Source: an archaeon (GTDB lineage: Archaea; Aenigmatarchaeota; Aenigmatarchaeia; GW2011-AR5). From it: a stretch of DNA of 43,722 nt. The stretch's first letter is position 1. Each line of letters starts with the position of its first letter. Positions 1-7,687 of the stretch are shown here, one piece after another. The stretch spans positions 1 to 43,722 of the forward strand of contig JANQNA010000004.1 in NCBI GenBank assembly GCA_028279825.1, given 5' to 3'. The notes below the pieces were generated by a model that made no database searches, had not been told where the DNA came from, and was given only the letters and a program-made list of their open reading frames with translations. The position numbers and the translations under genes are program-made.

Positions 1-65
1 ACACCGTAGCTTTTTACAGGTACCTTGAAGACTGCTGGTTTTTGTTTTAACATGATAAAATCATT

Positions 66-93
66 TCAGAAACGTATAAAAGTGCGTTTCTGA
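66..93 (+). promoter_or_regulatory. Inverted repeat enclosing the TATA box of elp3
   Basis: A 9-bp perfect inverted repeat (TCAGAAACG at 66-74, CGTTTCTGA at 85-93) brackets a TATA-like element, TATAAAAG at 75-82. The box lies about 40 nt before the elp3 start codon, so the transcript would carry a leader of about 15 nt. The symmetrical arms could be an operator, or a hairpin ending an upstream transcript. The function is inferred from position only. Confidence 0.4.
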
Positions 94-120
94 TAAAAGC
101 CTTTCTGTCATAAATTCTTT

Positions 121-1614
121 ATGAAACCAGCAGAAAGGCTACTGGAAATGATAAGAAAAGGTGAAATAAAGACGCAAGAGGAGCTAGAGCTTCAAAAAAT
201 CAAGCAGGCAGAAGGCGGACTGATTAAGAATTCAGAGATAGCCGAATTGCTCAAAAAAACGGACAAGGATTATGAAAAAATAAGCAAGCTTCTTCAGATC
301 AAGGCCGTGAGAACTGCTTCAGGTGTGGCTAATATAGCGGTCATGTGGAAATACGCTTCGCATGAAAACAGCTGTCCTGCTAATTGTATTTATTGTCCAC
401 AAGGTTCAGACGAAAAAGGCGTTCTTATAGCTCCTAAAAGCTATACAGGTGTTGAACCTTCCACGCAGAGAGCAATAAGGAATGATTACGATCCAAAAAA
501 ACAAGTGAAAAACAGAGTGGATCAATTAAACCTCATAGGTCATTCTACGGATAAATGCGAACTGATAATAATGGGCGGAACTTTTCCTGCTACGCCTAAA
601 GAATTCCAGGAAGAATTCGTGAAGGCTTGTCTGGAGGGATTTAACGGTAAGCCTTCGGCTTCTCTTCAGGAAGCACAACAAGTAAACGAAACCGCCAAGA
701 ACAGATGTATTGGCCTGACTATAGAAACAAGAGCTGACTACTGCTCCGCAGAAATCATTGATCAAATGTTGAAATTAGGATGTACGCGAGTAGAGATAGG
801 TGTGCAAAGTACGGACAATGATCTGCTAAGGCAGATCAATAGAGGGCATGATTCGCAAGCAAACAAGAATGCGATAAAGCTTCTGAAGGAGAAAGGGCTG
901 AAAGTTTGTGCGCACTGGATGCCGGGTCTTACAGGACTGTCAGGCGAGATAGATGAAGAAAAAGAACTGGAGATGTTTAAGGAATTGATAGAGGATTACC
1001 AGCCTGATGAATTAAAGATTTACCCAACGCTCGTTATAGAAGGAACAAAACTGTACGAACTCTGGAGAGAAGGCAAATATGTTCCTTTAGAGAACAACCA
1101 AATGTTTAAGCTACTTGTAGAATTCAAGAAAATTGTTCCACCGTACATGCGAATCAAACGGGTTATGAGAGATATATCCGAGCATAAGTCTCAGGCAGGT
1201 GTGAGGACAACAAATCTAAGGCAGCTCGTCAAAGAAAGCGGTGTTAAGTGTAAATGCATAAGATGCAGAGAGGTTGAACATGCGAACGCGGAGCCTTCGG
1301 CTCCATACTTGCAGAGAATTGACTACAGAGATGAAATATTTCTAAGTTATGAGAACGGCGCGCTGCTTGGGTTTCTGAGATTGCACAAGAACAAAGTCAG
1401 GGAGCTGCATGTTTACGGTAAGGTTGTACCCATCTCGGAAAAAGGAGATGTACAACACACGGGTATTGGTAAGATGCTGCTAACCGAGGCGGAAAAGATT
1501 GTGAAACAAAACGGTAATACAAAAATACTTGTTACAAGCGGTATAGGTGCACGCGAATACTACAGAAAGTTAGGATATGTCCTTAGGGCGCCGTACATGG
1601 TAAAAAACGTATAA
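121..1614 (+). CDS. elp3: Elp3-family tRNA uridine-34 modifying radical SAM/acetyltransferase
   Basis: 497 aa, normal length for archaeal Elp3. It is expected to use acetyl-CoA and SAM to build the carboxymethyl group on wobble uridine 34 of tRNAs. The radical SAM cysteines are C85, C89 and C92 (CPANCIYC). A Cys-rich patch (CKCIRCRE) lies near residue 378, between the radical SAM core and the C-terminal GNAT domain (about 390-497), which has an acetyl-CoA loop HTGIGKML. The ATG at 121 gives the full-length family N-terminus; no ribosome-binding site is obvious. It appears monocistronic, behind a TATA box set in an inverted repeat. As in other archaea, no other Elongator subunit is seen nearby. 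Confidence 0.95.
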   Translation: MKPAERLLEMIRKGEIKTQEELELQKIKQAEGGLIKNSEIAELLKKTDKDYEKISKLLQIKAVRTASGVANIAVMWKYASHENSCPANCIYCPQGSDEKGVLIAPKSYTGVEPSTQRAIRNDYDPKKQVKNRVDQLNLIGHSTDKCELIIMGGTFPATPKEFQEEFVKACLEGFNGKPSASLQEAQQVNETAKNRCIGLTIETRADYCSAEIIDQMLKLGCTRVEIGVQSTDNDLLRQINRGHDSQANKNAIKLLKEKGLKVCAHWMPGLTGLSGEIDEEKELEMFKELIEDYQPDELKIYPTLVIEGTKLYELWREGKYVPLENNQMFKLLVEFKKIVPPYMRIKRVMRDISEHKSQAGVRTTNLRQLVKESGVKCKCIRCREVEHANAEPSAPYLQRIDYRDEIFLSYENGALLGFLRLHKNKVRELHVYGKVVPISEKGDVQHTGIGKMLLTEAEKIVKQNGNTKILVTSGIGAREYYRKLGYVLRAPYMVKNV

Positions 1615-1635
1615 ACACAACTATCTGGTTGTGTT
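1614..1635 (+). terminator. Hairpin at the elp3 stop codon
   Basis: AACACAAC (1614-1621) and GTTGTGTT (1628-1635) form an 8-bp stem with a 6-nt loop, starting on the last base of the elp3 stop codon. It may protect or define the mRNA 3' end. No long T-run follows, so the terminator call is tentative. Confidence 0.35.
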
Positions 1636-1640
1636 ATACA

Positions 1641-1668
1641 GGTGAATAGCGCGGAAAGGGCATTCACC
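1641..1668. repeat. 7-bp inverted repeat in the intergenic spacer
   Basis: GGTGAAT (1641-1647) and ATTCACC (1662-1668) can pair around a 14-nt GC-rich loop. It sits just before a TATA-like element (TATAAATAT, about 1672-1680) that could serve the next gene. It could be an operator or the 3' hairpin of a small RNA; nothing decides between these. Confidence 0.3.
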
Positions 1669-1728
1669 AAGTATAAATATAGGTTAACCTTAAGTTCTGG
1701 CCCTGACATATATACATAGGGTGTGATC

Positions 1729-1959
1729 ATGCTGGAAGATGCAATGAGACAGGAGATTATAAGACTCGAGTCGGAAATTGTTTCTATAGATGCACAGGTG
1801 CAAAAATTACAGGACAAAATAACAGTTTTGCTAACAACCAGAAAAAAACATGAGCATGATCTTAGGGCGTTAAAGACAAGCTTTGACGAAAATTATATTG
1901 CCAAAGAGGCAGAAGAAACTTTGCAGAAGATTCTGAAGGGTCAGAAAGTTAAGGCTTAG
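1729..1959 (+). CDS. Small coiled-coil protein, function unknown
   Basis: 76 aa, almost entirely predicted coiled coil: heptad-like residues run through LESEIVSIDAQVQKLQDKI and on to about residue 55. There is no cysteine, membrane segment or recognised domain. I chose ATG 1729 over GTG 1723 because a GGTG lies 6 nt upstream of it. The 3' end overlaps the convergent DedA-like gene by 11 bp. It resembles small archaeal prefoldin-like or scaffold proteins only in general character. Confidence 0.7.
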   Translation: MLEDAMRQEIIRLESEIVSIDAQVQKLQDKITVLLTTRKKHEHDLRALKTSFDENYIAKEAEETLQKILKGQKVKA

Positions 1960-2602
1960 ACTTGATTATTTTGTGTCTAAATCTGTAGATTAGGTAAATA
2001 ACTGCTATGCCTATTATTACATATATCACGTCTTCTACCAGTCCTAACTGATCTGCTACTGTTGCATAAGATGCTCCTATCTGCCAGCCTATAAGACCGA
2101 GAGCAAATGTTCTTGGCAAAGACCCGAAAAAAGTTGCTATTGCATATTTCTTCCACGACAATCTAAGTACACCGGACGTCAATGAGACAACCGCTATAGG
2201 GAAAAATGGCACAGCACGTAGTACTGCTATTGTTACCCATGTCTTGTTTGTTTTCTCGAACTTCTTTTCCATCTTCGTTATTTCATCCCAATTAACTCCT
2301 AAGAATTTCTGGAACTTCGTGATCACCGGTTTCCCACCGAAATAGCCTATGCCGTACATGAAGAAGGATCCAATGGTTGATGCTATGGAAGCAGGAAGTA
2401 CAATAACTAACAGGACTTCTCTTGCCGCATCCCAGAATGCCAACTCAGCTGGTATCAGGATGAATCCCGCTCCCATTAGGACCAAAACAGACGGTATAGG
2501 AACGAGAACTTCTTCAAGTATGACAACCATGAAAACGCTGAACCATCCATACGCCTGTATCAGAGAAATTGTCCATGTTATCAATGCAGTAAGTAATTCC
2601 AT
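1949..2602 (-). CDS. DedA/VTT-domain membrane protein
   Basis: 217 aa integral membrane protein of the SNARE-associated/DedA (VTT) family. These proteins act in membrane-lipid scrambling or polyprenyl-phosphate handling in other organisms. Hydrophobic segments lie near residues 15-50, 65-85, 125-150, 155-175 and 190-210. The family signature is visible as the acidic VILEEVLVPIPS stretch and the later AVLRAVPFFPIAVVS segment with its conserved Arg. It starts 2 nt after the thrS stop on the same strand, so it is probably co-transcribed with thrS. Substrate unknown. Confidence 0.85.
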   Translation of the reverse strand: MELLTALITWTISLIQAYGWFSVFMVVILEEVLVPIPSVLVLMGAGFILIPAELAFWDAAREVLLVIVLPASIASTIGSFFMYGIGYFGGKPVITKFQKFLGVNWDEITKMEKKFEKTNKTWVTIAVLRAVPFFPIAVVSLTSGVLRLSWKKYAIATFFGSLPRTFALGLIGWQIGASYATVADQLGLVEDVIYVIIGIAVIYLIYRFRHKIIKSKP

Positions 2603-2604
2603 GA

Positions 2605-4290
2605 TTATCTCTTCTCTTTAATCTCTTGAATAACATCATCAATGAATTTTTCCGGCTTTACGCCAAATTCTACCTTTTTCTGACCGCGTTTTCTTACGGC
2701 CAGAGTGCCTGCTTCTTTTTCTTTATCACCAATAACAACAATGTAAGGGATTTTCTGCACTTCTGCTTCGCGTATCTTGTATTCAACGGTGTTTGACCTT
2801 ATGTCAACGTCAGTCCTTATCCCATTTTCAAAAAGTTTTTCAAAAATTTCTTTAACCATGTCAACGTTTCGCTCTGTAATTGAAACAATCTTTACCTGCA
2901 CAGGTGCCAGCCATGTCGGCAGTTTACCTTCCGTCTGTTCCAACAGGTAAGCAATGGTTCTTTCGAAACTTCCAAGTATTGCACGGTGAATAACTATCGG
3001 TGCTTTTTTCTTGTCATCCGCATCCATGTAATACATTCCAAGTCTTTTTGGAACGACAATATCAACCTGGGACGTTGCAATTGTTTCTTCCTTCCCTAAT
3101 GTATTCTTTATCTGCACGTCTATCTTTGGTCCGTAGAATGCAGCTTCACCGCTCTCTTCGACAAACTTTGTGCCAAACTCTTTCATTGCCGCACGAATTT
3201 CCTCACATGCATGTTCCCATTCTTTTGGATCGCCGGTAAACTTATCAGGATTATTCTTGAAGTCCGGTAAAGAAAGTCTGTACCAGTAGTCCTTTATCTG
3301 GACTATTTCATAAACTTCCTTGAACAACTGAAGTACTTTGATAAATTCTGCTTTCAATTGTTCAGGAGTAACATAAATATGTGAATCATTCTGGGTAAAT
3401 CCTTTCACACGGATTAATCCATACGTTACGCCGGACAGTTCATTCCTGTAAGTCATGCCAGGCTCTGCCAAGCGTAAAGGAAGATCACGATAACTTTTCA
3501 CCATTTTATTGTAGATTACGTGGTGATGCGGGCAGTTCATCGGTTTTAGGTAATAGTCTTCGCCTTCTATGTCTATTGGCGCGTACATTGAATCTTTGTA
3601 ATAGGGAAGGTGACCTGTTTTCTCGTACATAGTTCCTTTCACGATGTGCGGCGTGCTCACGTACTTGTAGCCGTACTTCTCTTCCATCTCTCTCATGAAT
3701 TTGATAAGTGTGTTTCTCAATGTTTCACCGTTTGGCAGCCACAAAGGCAGGCCGGAACCGATATCATCAGATAGATGAAATATTCCAAGTTCATCACCAA
3801 GTATTCTGTGGTCTGTTGGTGGAAGGTTTCTACGATCAAGGATTATTTTTCCTCTTGTTTGCTTCTTTTTCTTCTCTTCCTGGCCTGGTCTAATCTCTCT
3901 TGACAACTCTGACAGAGGATGTCCTTTACACTTCAATTCGAAGGCCTTGTACCAACCGAATGGTGACCTGTGAACTTCGTAATCTTTTTTCAGTGCTTCC
4001 TCGATCAACTTAACAAAATCTAGTGCTACGACCGGCTTTGACGGATTGGAGCTTAAATGAACGAAAGGATAAACGACAATTCTGTTGGCCTTTACCTGTC
4101 CTGCCACATCTTTTATCGACTCAACGGTTTTATCGACAATTGCCCTGTCATCACCGTCTTCTGCAGAAGTAAACACAACCAGACACTCTTCCACACGCTT
4201 CTTTTCAGTGTCCATTTCTTCGGCTGTCTTGATTGCCTTTTTCTTACCTTCATATTCTATGTAATCGCAGTGTACCAGTAAAATCTTCAT
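2605..4290 (-). CDS. thrS: Threonyl-tRNA synthetase, archaeal type
   Basis: 561 aa, somewhat shorter than typical archaeal ThrRS. Residues 1-140 are the archaeal N-terminal editing domain (related to D-aminoacyl-tRNA deacylase), which removes mischarged serine. The class II catalytic core follows: zinc ligands in MNCPHH, motif 2 GMTYRNELSG and motif 3 RAILGSFERTIAYLL. A C-terminal anticodon-binding domain starts near residue 460. The start codon overlaps the stop of a small HTH reading frame (ATGA at 4290-4287) and has GGTG 6 nt upstream, which suggests translational coupling. dedA follows after 2 nt. Confidence 0.96.
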   Translation of the reverse strand: MKILLVHCDYIEYEGKKKAIKTAEEMDTEKKRVEECLVVFTSAEDGDDRAIVDKTVESIKDVAGQVKANRIVVYPFVHLSSNPSKPVVALDFVKLIEEALKKDYEVHRSPFGWYKAFELKCKGHPLSELSREIRPGQEEKKKKQTRGKIILDRRNLPPTDHRILGDELGIFHLSDDIGSGLPLWLPNGETLRNTLIKFMREMEEKYGYKYVSTPHIVKGTMYEKTGHLPYYKDSMYAPIDIEGEDYYLKPMNCPHHHVIYNKMVKSYRDLPLRLAEPGMTYRNELSGVTYGLIRVKGFTQNDSHIYVTPEQLKAEFIKVLQLFKEVYEIVQIKDYWYRLSLPDFKNNPDKFTGDPKEWEHACEEIRAAMKEFGTKFVEESGEAAFYGPKIDVQIKNTLGKEETIATSQVDIVVPKRLGMYYMDADDKKKAPIVIHRAILGSFERTIAYLLEQTEGKLPTWLAPVQVKIVSITERNVDMVKEIFEKLFENGIRTDVDIRSNTVEYKIREAEVQKIPYIVVIGDKEKEAGTLAVRKRGQKKVEFGVKPEKFIDDVIQEIKEKR

Positions 4291-4491
4291 GAAGTCACCT
4301 GTCTATATTTTTTATCTATGTTTAAATGCCTTAGAAATCTGTGCACAGAGCTCTTGGAAACGTCCAATTCCAGAGCTATCATTCTTATAGAAAAACCGTT
4401 GATATGTAACTGGACGACCTGGCTTCGCCTATCAGCAAGCAAATATTTCCTGCCACGGTCGGAATGTGGGTCGATCCCCCCTCATAACCAT
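4287..4491 (-). pseudogene. Small helix-turn-helix protein broken by a one-base shift in a G6 run
   Basis: The frame ending at 4287-4289 encodes a clear HTH (residues such as SIRMIALELDVSKSSVHRFL) but has no ATG start: it opens at 4481 just after a TGA. Another frame starts at ATG 4491 or 4485 (with AGAGGT upstream) and runs into a homopolymer of six G on the minus strand (4476-4481). Removing one G joins the two into a protein of about 70 aa. The HTH resembles those of resolvases, transposases and small regulators. Its stop overlaps the thrS start. It may be a real gene with a sequencing indel, a programmed slip, or a remnant. Confidence 0.5.
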
Positions 4492-4516
4492 ACCTCTGTC
4501 ATCAACACTTATAAGC

Positions 4517-5179
4517 CTACTGTCCCGAAATGACTTCATCAAAATGATGCACACAAAACAAGCCTTTCGGTATAACGGCCGGCTTCTTTGAGTTGTATAA
4601 GGATTTGTAGACTATCCATTTAATTCCGGCTTTCTGTGCCGCTTTTGCCATCATTTCCATGTCTTCCCCCAACAGGGTTCGTTTCGGATCGAACCCTATT
4701 AGTTTTTGCAGCTTTCGCCAAAAATCAGGATCTTTCTTTGCTTTTCTTATGTCAAACTGGGAATAAATTCCGTCGAAATAAGGCTTCATCTTCGTTTGTC
4801 TTATTTTCATATTGATATCCCTGTGCATTGATGCTGTAATAAGATAGATTTTCTTATTATGTTTTTTCAAGAACTTTAGAAAGCGGAGAGTATGCGGATG
4901 TAATTTCATCTTTGAAACACTTTGTTTTCTTAGCGGCCATAAACTCATCCCCAACTCTCGTGACCAATAATCAATGTTAGACCAGTCATAGCTTCCCTTT
5001 ATTGCGCGGAATTTTTTTACCGTATATTCCTTTGCTTCTTCCAATGTAATCTTGTTTTTCTTCGCATAAGCTCCTGGCACCACTTCTTTCCAGAATTCGT
5101 CTTCACGGTGTTTATCTATCAGGGTACCATCCATATCCAAGAGTACTGTGTCTATCTGGTCCCAATCAGGTTTTTGCAT
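4517..5179 (-). CDS. HAD-superfamily hydrolase
   Basis: 220 aa, probable phosphatase. HAD motif I is LLDMDGTLID with the nucleophile at D15 and the acid/base at D17. Motif II is the Ser/Thr in YLITAS (about residue 115), and the late acidic motif is LLGEDMEMM (about 170-175). A helical cap sits between motifs I and II, as in subfamily I. The substrate cannot be read from sequence. It is the first gene of the minus-strand group leading to thrS. A TATA-like box at 5198-5206 lies 23 nt from the ATG, consistent with a leaderless mRNA. Confidence 0.88.
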   Translation of the reverse strand: MQKPDWDQIDTVLLDMDGTLIDKHREDEFWKEVVPGAYAKKNKITLEEAKEYTVKKFRAIKGSYDWSNIDYWSRELGMSLWPLRKQSVSKMKLHPHTLRFLKFLKKHNKKIYLITASMHRDINMKIRQTKMKPYFDGIYSQFDIRKAKKDPDFWRKLQKLIGFDPKRTLLGEDMEMMAKAAQKAGIKWIVYKSLYNSKKPAVIPKGLFCVHHFDEVISGQ

Positions 5180-5197
5180 AAAAACACTGGAATTGTG

Positions 5198-5206
5198 TAT
5201 TTAAAA
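5198..5206. promoter_or_regulatory. Bidirectional TATA box between the HAD gene and tRNA-Gln
   Basis: TATTTAAAA is centred at 5202, 30 nt before the tRNA-Gln 5' end on the plus strand and 23 nt before the HAD start codon on the minus strand. Both distances fit archaeal TATA-to-start spacing, so one near-symmetrical box could serve both directions. Inferred from spacing. Confidence 0.5.
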
Positions 5207-5246
5207 AACCTTACAGAAAAGTAGAACTCAGAGCCCCATGGTGTAG

Positions 5247-5295
5247 TACACCTTTTTAGAAAAAAGCTGTACCAAAAACAGCAGGGTGTGCACAA
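5247..5295 (+). other. tRNA-Gln intron 1 (D-loop), 49 nt
   Basis: Removing it joins AG to TGGTCCA, giving a normal D-loop. The central 4-bp helix is exon GTGT (5241-5244) with intron GCAC (5290-5293). The bulges are AG|T and AA|T. The inner helix is ACACC/GGTGT. No good outer helix is visible, so this is a relaxed motif. Confidence 0.8.
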
Positions 5296-5318
5296 TGGTC
5301 CAGCATAGTGGCCTTTGG

Positions 5319-5362
5319 TGACCTTTTCAGAAAAGCTCAACCAAAACGAAAGGGTCAAGGAA
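5319..5362 (+). other. tRNA-Gln intron 2 (anticodon loop 37/38), 44 nt
   Basis: Canonical bulge-helix-bulge: outer helix GTGGC/GCCGC, 3' bulge AA|A (5361-5363), central helix CTTT (5313-5316) with AAGG (5357-5360), 5' bulge GG|T (5317-5319), inner helix GACC/GGTC. Splicing gives loop CTTTGGA. Confidence 0.88.
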
Positions 5363-5399
5363 AGCCGCGGACCCAGGTTCGAATCCTGGTGGGGCTATT

Positions 5400-5918
5400 A
5401 TGATATCTATACTCAGACTAGGCCACAGGCTGCATCGTGATGATAGAATTTCTACACACTGCGGGCTGGTAGCGAGAGCTTTAGGAGCTCAGGAAATCAT
5501 TTATTCTGGCGACAAAGACGACAAGATGATAGAAGGTGTAGAACGTGTAAAGCAACGCTTCGGCGGACGCTTCGCTGTGTCCTATCAGCCTAACTGGCGA
5601 AAAGTAATAACCAACTTTAAGAAAAAACATTATACCCTAGTTCATCTAACATGCTACGGACTACCATTGCAGAAAAAAATAACATCAATAAAGAAGAACA
5701 AGAAGCTTCTAGTCATTGTTGGTTCTGAGAAAGTGCCTGGTGAAGTGTATCAGGAATCTGACTATAATATTGCAGTCACAAGCCAACCTCACAGCGAGAT
5801 AGCTGCACTTGCGCTGTTCATTGAAGGTTATCTGGGAAAGAAAGCGTTAACAAAGACATTCCCAAAAGCTAAAGTAAAAATAATACCCCAAGAACGCGGC
5901 AAGAAAGTTATTGACTAA
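5400..5918 (+). CDS. trm56: tRNA (cytidine-56-2'-O)-methyltransferase Trm56
   Basis: 172 aa SPOUT-class enzyme that methylates the ribose of C56 in the tRNA T-loop using SAM; it is an archaea-specific family. The N-terminus ISILRLGHRLHRDDRISTH is the family hallmark, and the trefoil-knot SAM region includes LLVIVGSEKVPGEVY (about 100-115) and the later NIAVTSQPHSEIAALALFI. ATG 5400 lies 2 nt after the tRNA-Gln 3' end, so tRNA 3' processing would leave an mRNA with almost no leader. Its 3' end overlaps the convergent membrane-protein gene by 4 bp. Confidence 0.95.
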   Translation: MISILRLGHRLHRDDRISTHCGLVARALGAQEIIYSGDKDDKMIEGVERVKQRFGGRFAVSYQPNWRKVITNFKKKHYTLVHLTCYGLPLQKKITSIKKNKKLLVIVGSEKVPGEVYQESDYNIAVTSQPHSEIAALALFIEGYLGKKALTKTFPKAKVKIIPQERGKKVID

Positions 5919-6316
5919 TCGTCTGGTACCCAAAAAATTCTCAAAACGAAGTATACAAAACCTATTACAATGACTGCTACTACTAGTATAAATCGAAATA
6001 TATCCCAAGAATTTAGAATTGTTGTGTAAACAGATATGTAAAACAACATAAAAATCAGAAATAAATAAGCTATTAATCCTGTGCTTCCTTTGCTTACAAT
6101 AGTTACTATTTTACTTTTGTATTTCTTTTTACTATTAATCAATACACTTGCCCATATATTTATTACAGCACCCATCAAAAATGCACTAAAAGTAACAAAA
6201 AATGTTCGTGATGCTTCAATGTTTTTAGGATGAATATCGTACAAAAAAAGCAGGAATATTGATAAGACAAGTATCATTAGTCCCGCATCACCAATTCTCA
6301 GGTCCTTAAAACACAT
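5915..6316 (-). CDS. Four-helix membrane protein, function unknown
   Basis: 133 aa with four hydrophobic segments, near residues 11-27, 38-58, 80-98 and 108-128. A lysine-rich cytosolic loop (NSKKKYKSK) lies between the second and third. I recognise no family. It is A/T-rich, like the flanking spacers. It overlaps trm56 convergently by 4 bp. Real coding is supported by the uninterrupted pattern of membrane helices rather than by homology. Confidence 0.6.
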   Translation of the reverse strand: MCFKDLRIGDAGLMILVLSIFLLFLYDIHPKNIEASRTFFVTFSAFLMGAVINIWASVLINSKKKYKSKIVTIVSKGSTGLIAYLFLIFMLFYISVYTTILNSWDIFRFILVVAVIVIGFVYFVLRIFWVPDD

Positions 6317-6350
6317 GTATATAATTAGGGTACAAAACTTCTTATCCTGA

Positions 6351-6563
6351 CTAAGCTGCTACAGGTGTCTCTTCTCTTTCACGATCTTCCATTTCTCTCA
6401 GAATTCGTAAATCTTCTTCCGGATCATTAGGGCAAACAACATGATATTTGTATACCTTTACCCTATCTTTTCCCCTTTTCCTGTATGCATGAACCTCTGC
6501 CTCGTATTGTTCGCCTGGATATATTATTCCTATGGAACATCTTTCACAATCGTGTTCTTGCAT
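6351..6563 (-). CDS. Small charged protein with a CxxC motif
   Basis: 70 aa: an N-terminal HDCERCSIGI (C6, C9) and a single later Cys in YHVVCPNDPEE, followed by a strongly charged tail (REMEDREREE). The cysteines could bind a metal, perhaps as an incomplete zinc ribbon with His residues. No family recognised. A short TATA-like stretch (ATATAG, about 6573-6578) lies upstream. It is downstream of taw1 on the same strand with an 86-nt spacer. Confidence 0.55.
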   Translation of the reverse strand: MQEHDCERCSIGIIYPGEQYEAEVHAYRKRGKDRVKVYKYHVVCPNDPEEDLRILREMEDREREETPVAA

Positions 6564-6649
6564 TGCTATTCTTCTATATGTTCTGAGTATTCGATGCCTA
6601 GTTTTAGGAGCATTCCCTTCTACGGGTCCGAATATATTATCTACTTCTG

Positions 6650-7636
6650 CTATCTGGATAACAACACAACCCTTGAATCTGGTTTTTCGCTGGTAATCTT
6701 ATAGGAGGAATGTTTTTCTATCTGTTCAGCGAATTCCTTTATCTCTTCGAACAACGGCATGTCCGTATACTGTAAAACTCTTCTGGATCCTCCGACGGCC
6801 ATGAAGGCTTTAGCCTCTATGAATTTTACACCAGATTTTTCGAGTATCTCTGCATAACCTTTTGGGTCTGAAAAGTTAAGTCCCTTTGTTAATGTTAATC
6901 TAACCACAGTATTACAATCAAACTTATCTAACATGTTCAGTGATTGGTTAATCTTCTCCCAAAAGTCCTTAATCATTGGAACGGCTGCTTTTTTGTACAT
7001 CTCAGGATTAGTCCCATAAAATGAGATGTATAAATTGGTCGGCTGATGATCAAGCAGCTTTTCCATCATATCTGGTCTTGTACCGTTTGTTACCAAAAAT
7101 GCTGTCATTTTACGAGATAGAATCTCGTCGATAAACTCCGGCAAATGCGGATACATTGTTGGTTCACCTGACAGTGAAATAGCTACTTGAGTAGGATCCA
7201 TTGCCTCCTTTAGCTTGACTTTGTCAGCATTAGGATTGCCGCCGAAGCCCTGTAAGATTTCTCTTTGTGCTTCTATGCAACCGTCAAGAATTTGTTTCGG
7301 AGAGTCCCATGCTTCGCGTTCTCTTGGGAGCAAATAATCAAAGTTTCTCCAGCAATGAAGACAATTAAAGTTACAGAAAAACATGATGGGCGTCATCTGA
7401 ATACAACGATGGCTTGGAATGCCGTAGAACTTGTTCTTGTAACATACGTTCTTACCACGGATACTTTCTCTAGTCCAGTTGCAGATCTTAATAGCAGCAT
7501 GATTACCGACGAATCTATAACCCATCTTTGTACATTTTTCTCTCATTTCCTGTAATTTCTTATCCATGTCAGAAGCCTTTGGCTCAACAAATCCTTCTGG
7601 TATACCATTGGGGTTATCACATCCTTCACATTCCAT
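6650..7636 (-). CDS. taw1: 4-demethylwyosine synthase Taw1 (TYW1)
   Basis: Radical SAM enzyme that condenses pyruvate with m1G37 of tRNA-Phe to form the tricyclic 4-demethylwyosine. Counted from an upstream ATG at 7651, cysteines C57, C70 and C83 (second 4Fe-4S cluster) and C93, C97, C100 (FFCNFNCLHC, radical SAM cluster) show the 13-13-10-4-3 spacing known for this family. I chose ATG 7636 because the TATA box at 7659-7666 is about 26 nt upstream, consistent with a leaderless mRNA; ATG 7651 would add 5 residues. It is divergent from taw2 across a shared promoter. Confidence 0.94.
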   Translation of the reverse strand: MECEGCDNPNGIPEGFVEPKASDMDKKLQEMREKCTKMGYRFVGNHAAIKICNWTRESIRGKNVCYKNKFYGIPSHRCIQMTPIMFFCNFNCLHCWRNFDYLLPREREAWDSPKQILDGCIEAQREILQGFGGNPNADKVKLKEAMDPTQVAISLSGEPTMYPHLPEFIDEILSRKMTAFLVTNGTRPDMMEKLLDHQPTNLYISFYGTNPEMYKKAAVPMIKDFWEKINQSLNMLDKFDCNTVVRLTLTKGLNFSDPKGYAEILEKSGVKFIEAKAFMAVGGSRRVLQYTDMPLFEEIKEFAEQIEKHSSYKITSEKPDSRVVLLSR

Positions 7637-7658
7637 AGAGTTCGCTTCCATGCAAACC

Positions 7659-7666
7659 TTATAAAA
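7659..7666. promoter_or_regulatory. Shared TATA box of taw1 and taw2
   Basis: TTATAAAA is the only TATA-like element in the short divergent spacer. It lies about 26 nt from ATG 7636 (taw1, minus) and from ATG 7688 (taw2, plus), so it could direct leaderless transcripts both ways. Inferred from spacing. Confidence 0.5.
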
Positions 7667-7687
7667 TTATTGATAAACATGAGATTT

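Larger units (their letters stand above)
5232..5397 (+). tRNA. tRNA-Gln(TTG) with two BHB introns
   Basis: Acceptor AGCCCCA pairs with TGGGGCT (5390-5396), discriminator A5397, no encoded CCA. After removal of introns 5247-5295 and 5319-5362 the cloverleaf is complete: D-stem GTGT/GCAT, anticodon stem GTGGC/GCCGC, loop CTTTGGA with anticodon TTG at 5315-5317, variable GGAC, T-arm CCAGG/TTCGAAT/CCTGG. The second intron forms a canonical bulge-helix-bulge; the first forms a relaxed one in the D-loop. The two introns look homologous. The gene ends 2 nt before the trm56 start codon. Gln-tRNA is made here by the GatDE route, and gatE is at 38 kb. Confidence 0.92.

Noticed and set aside
4445-4490. 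Possible tRNA 3' part (GGTCGATCC-like text)
   Set aside because: No acceptor or anticodon arms can be built around it. An HTH coding frame explains the region better.
5152-5358. 68-aa minus-strand reading frame
   Set aside because: It lies across tRNA-Gln and its introns. The cloverleaf and intron structure fully explain the sequence.
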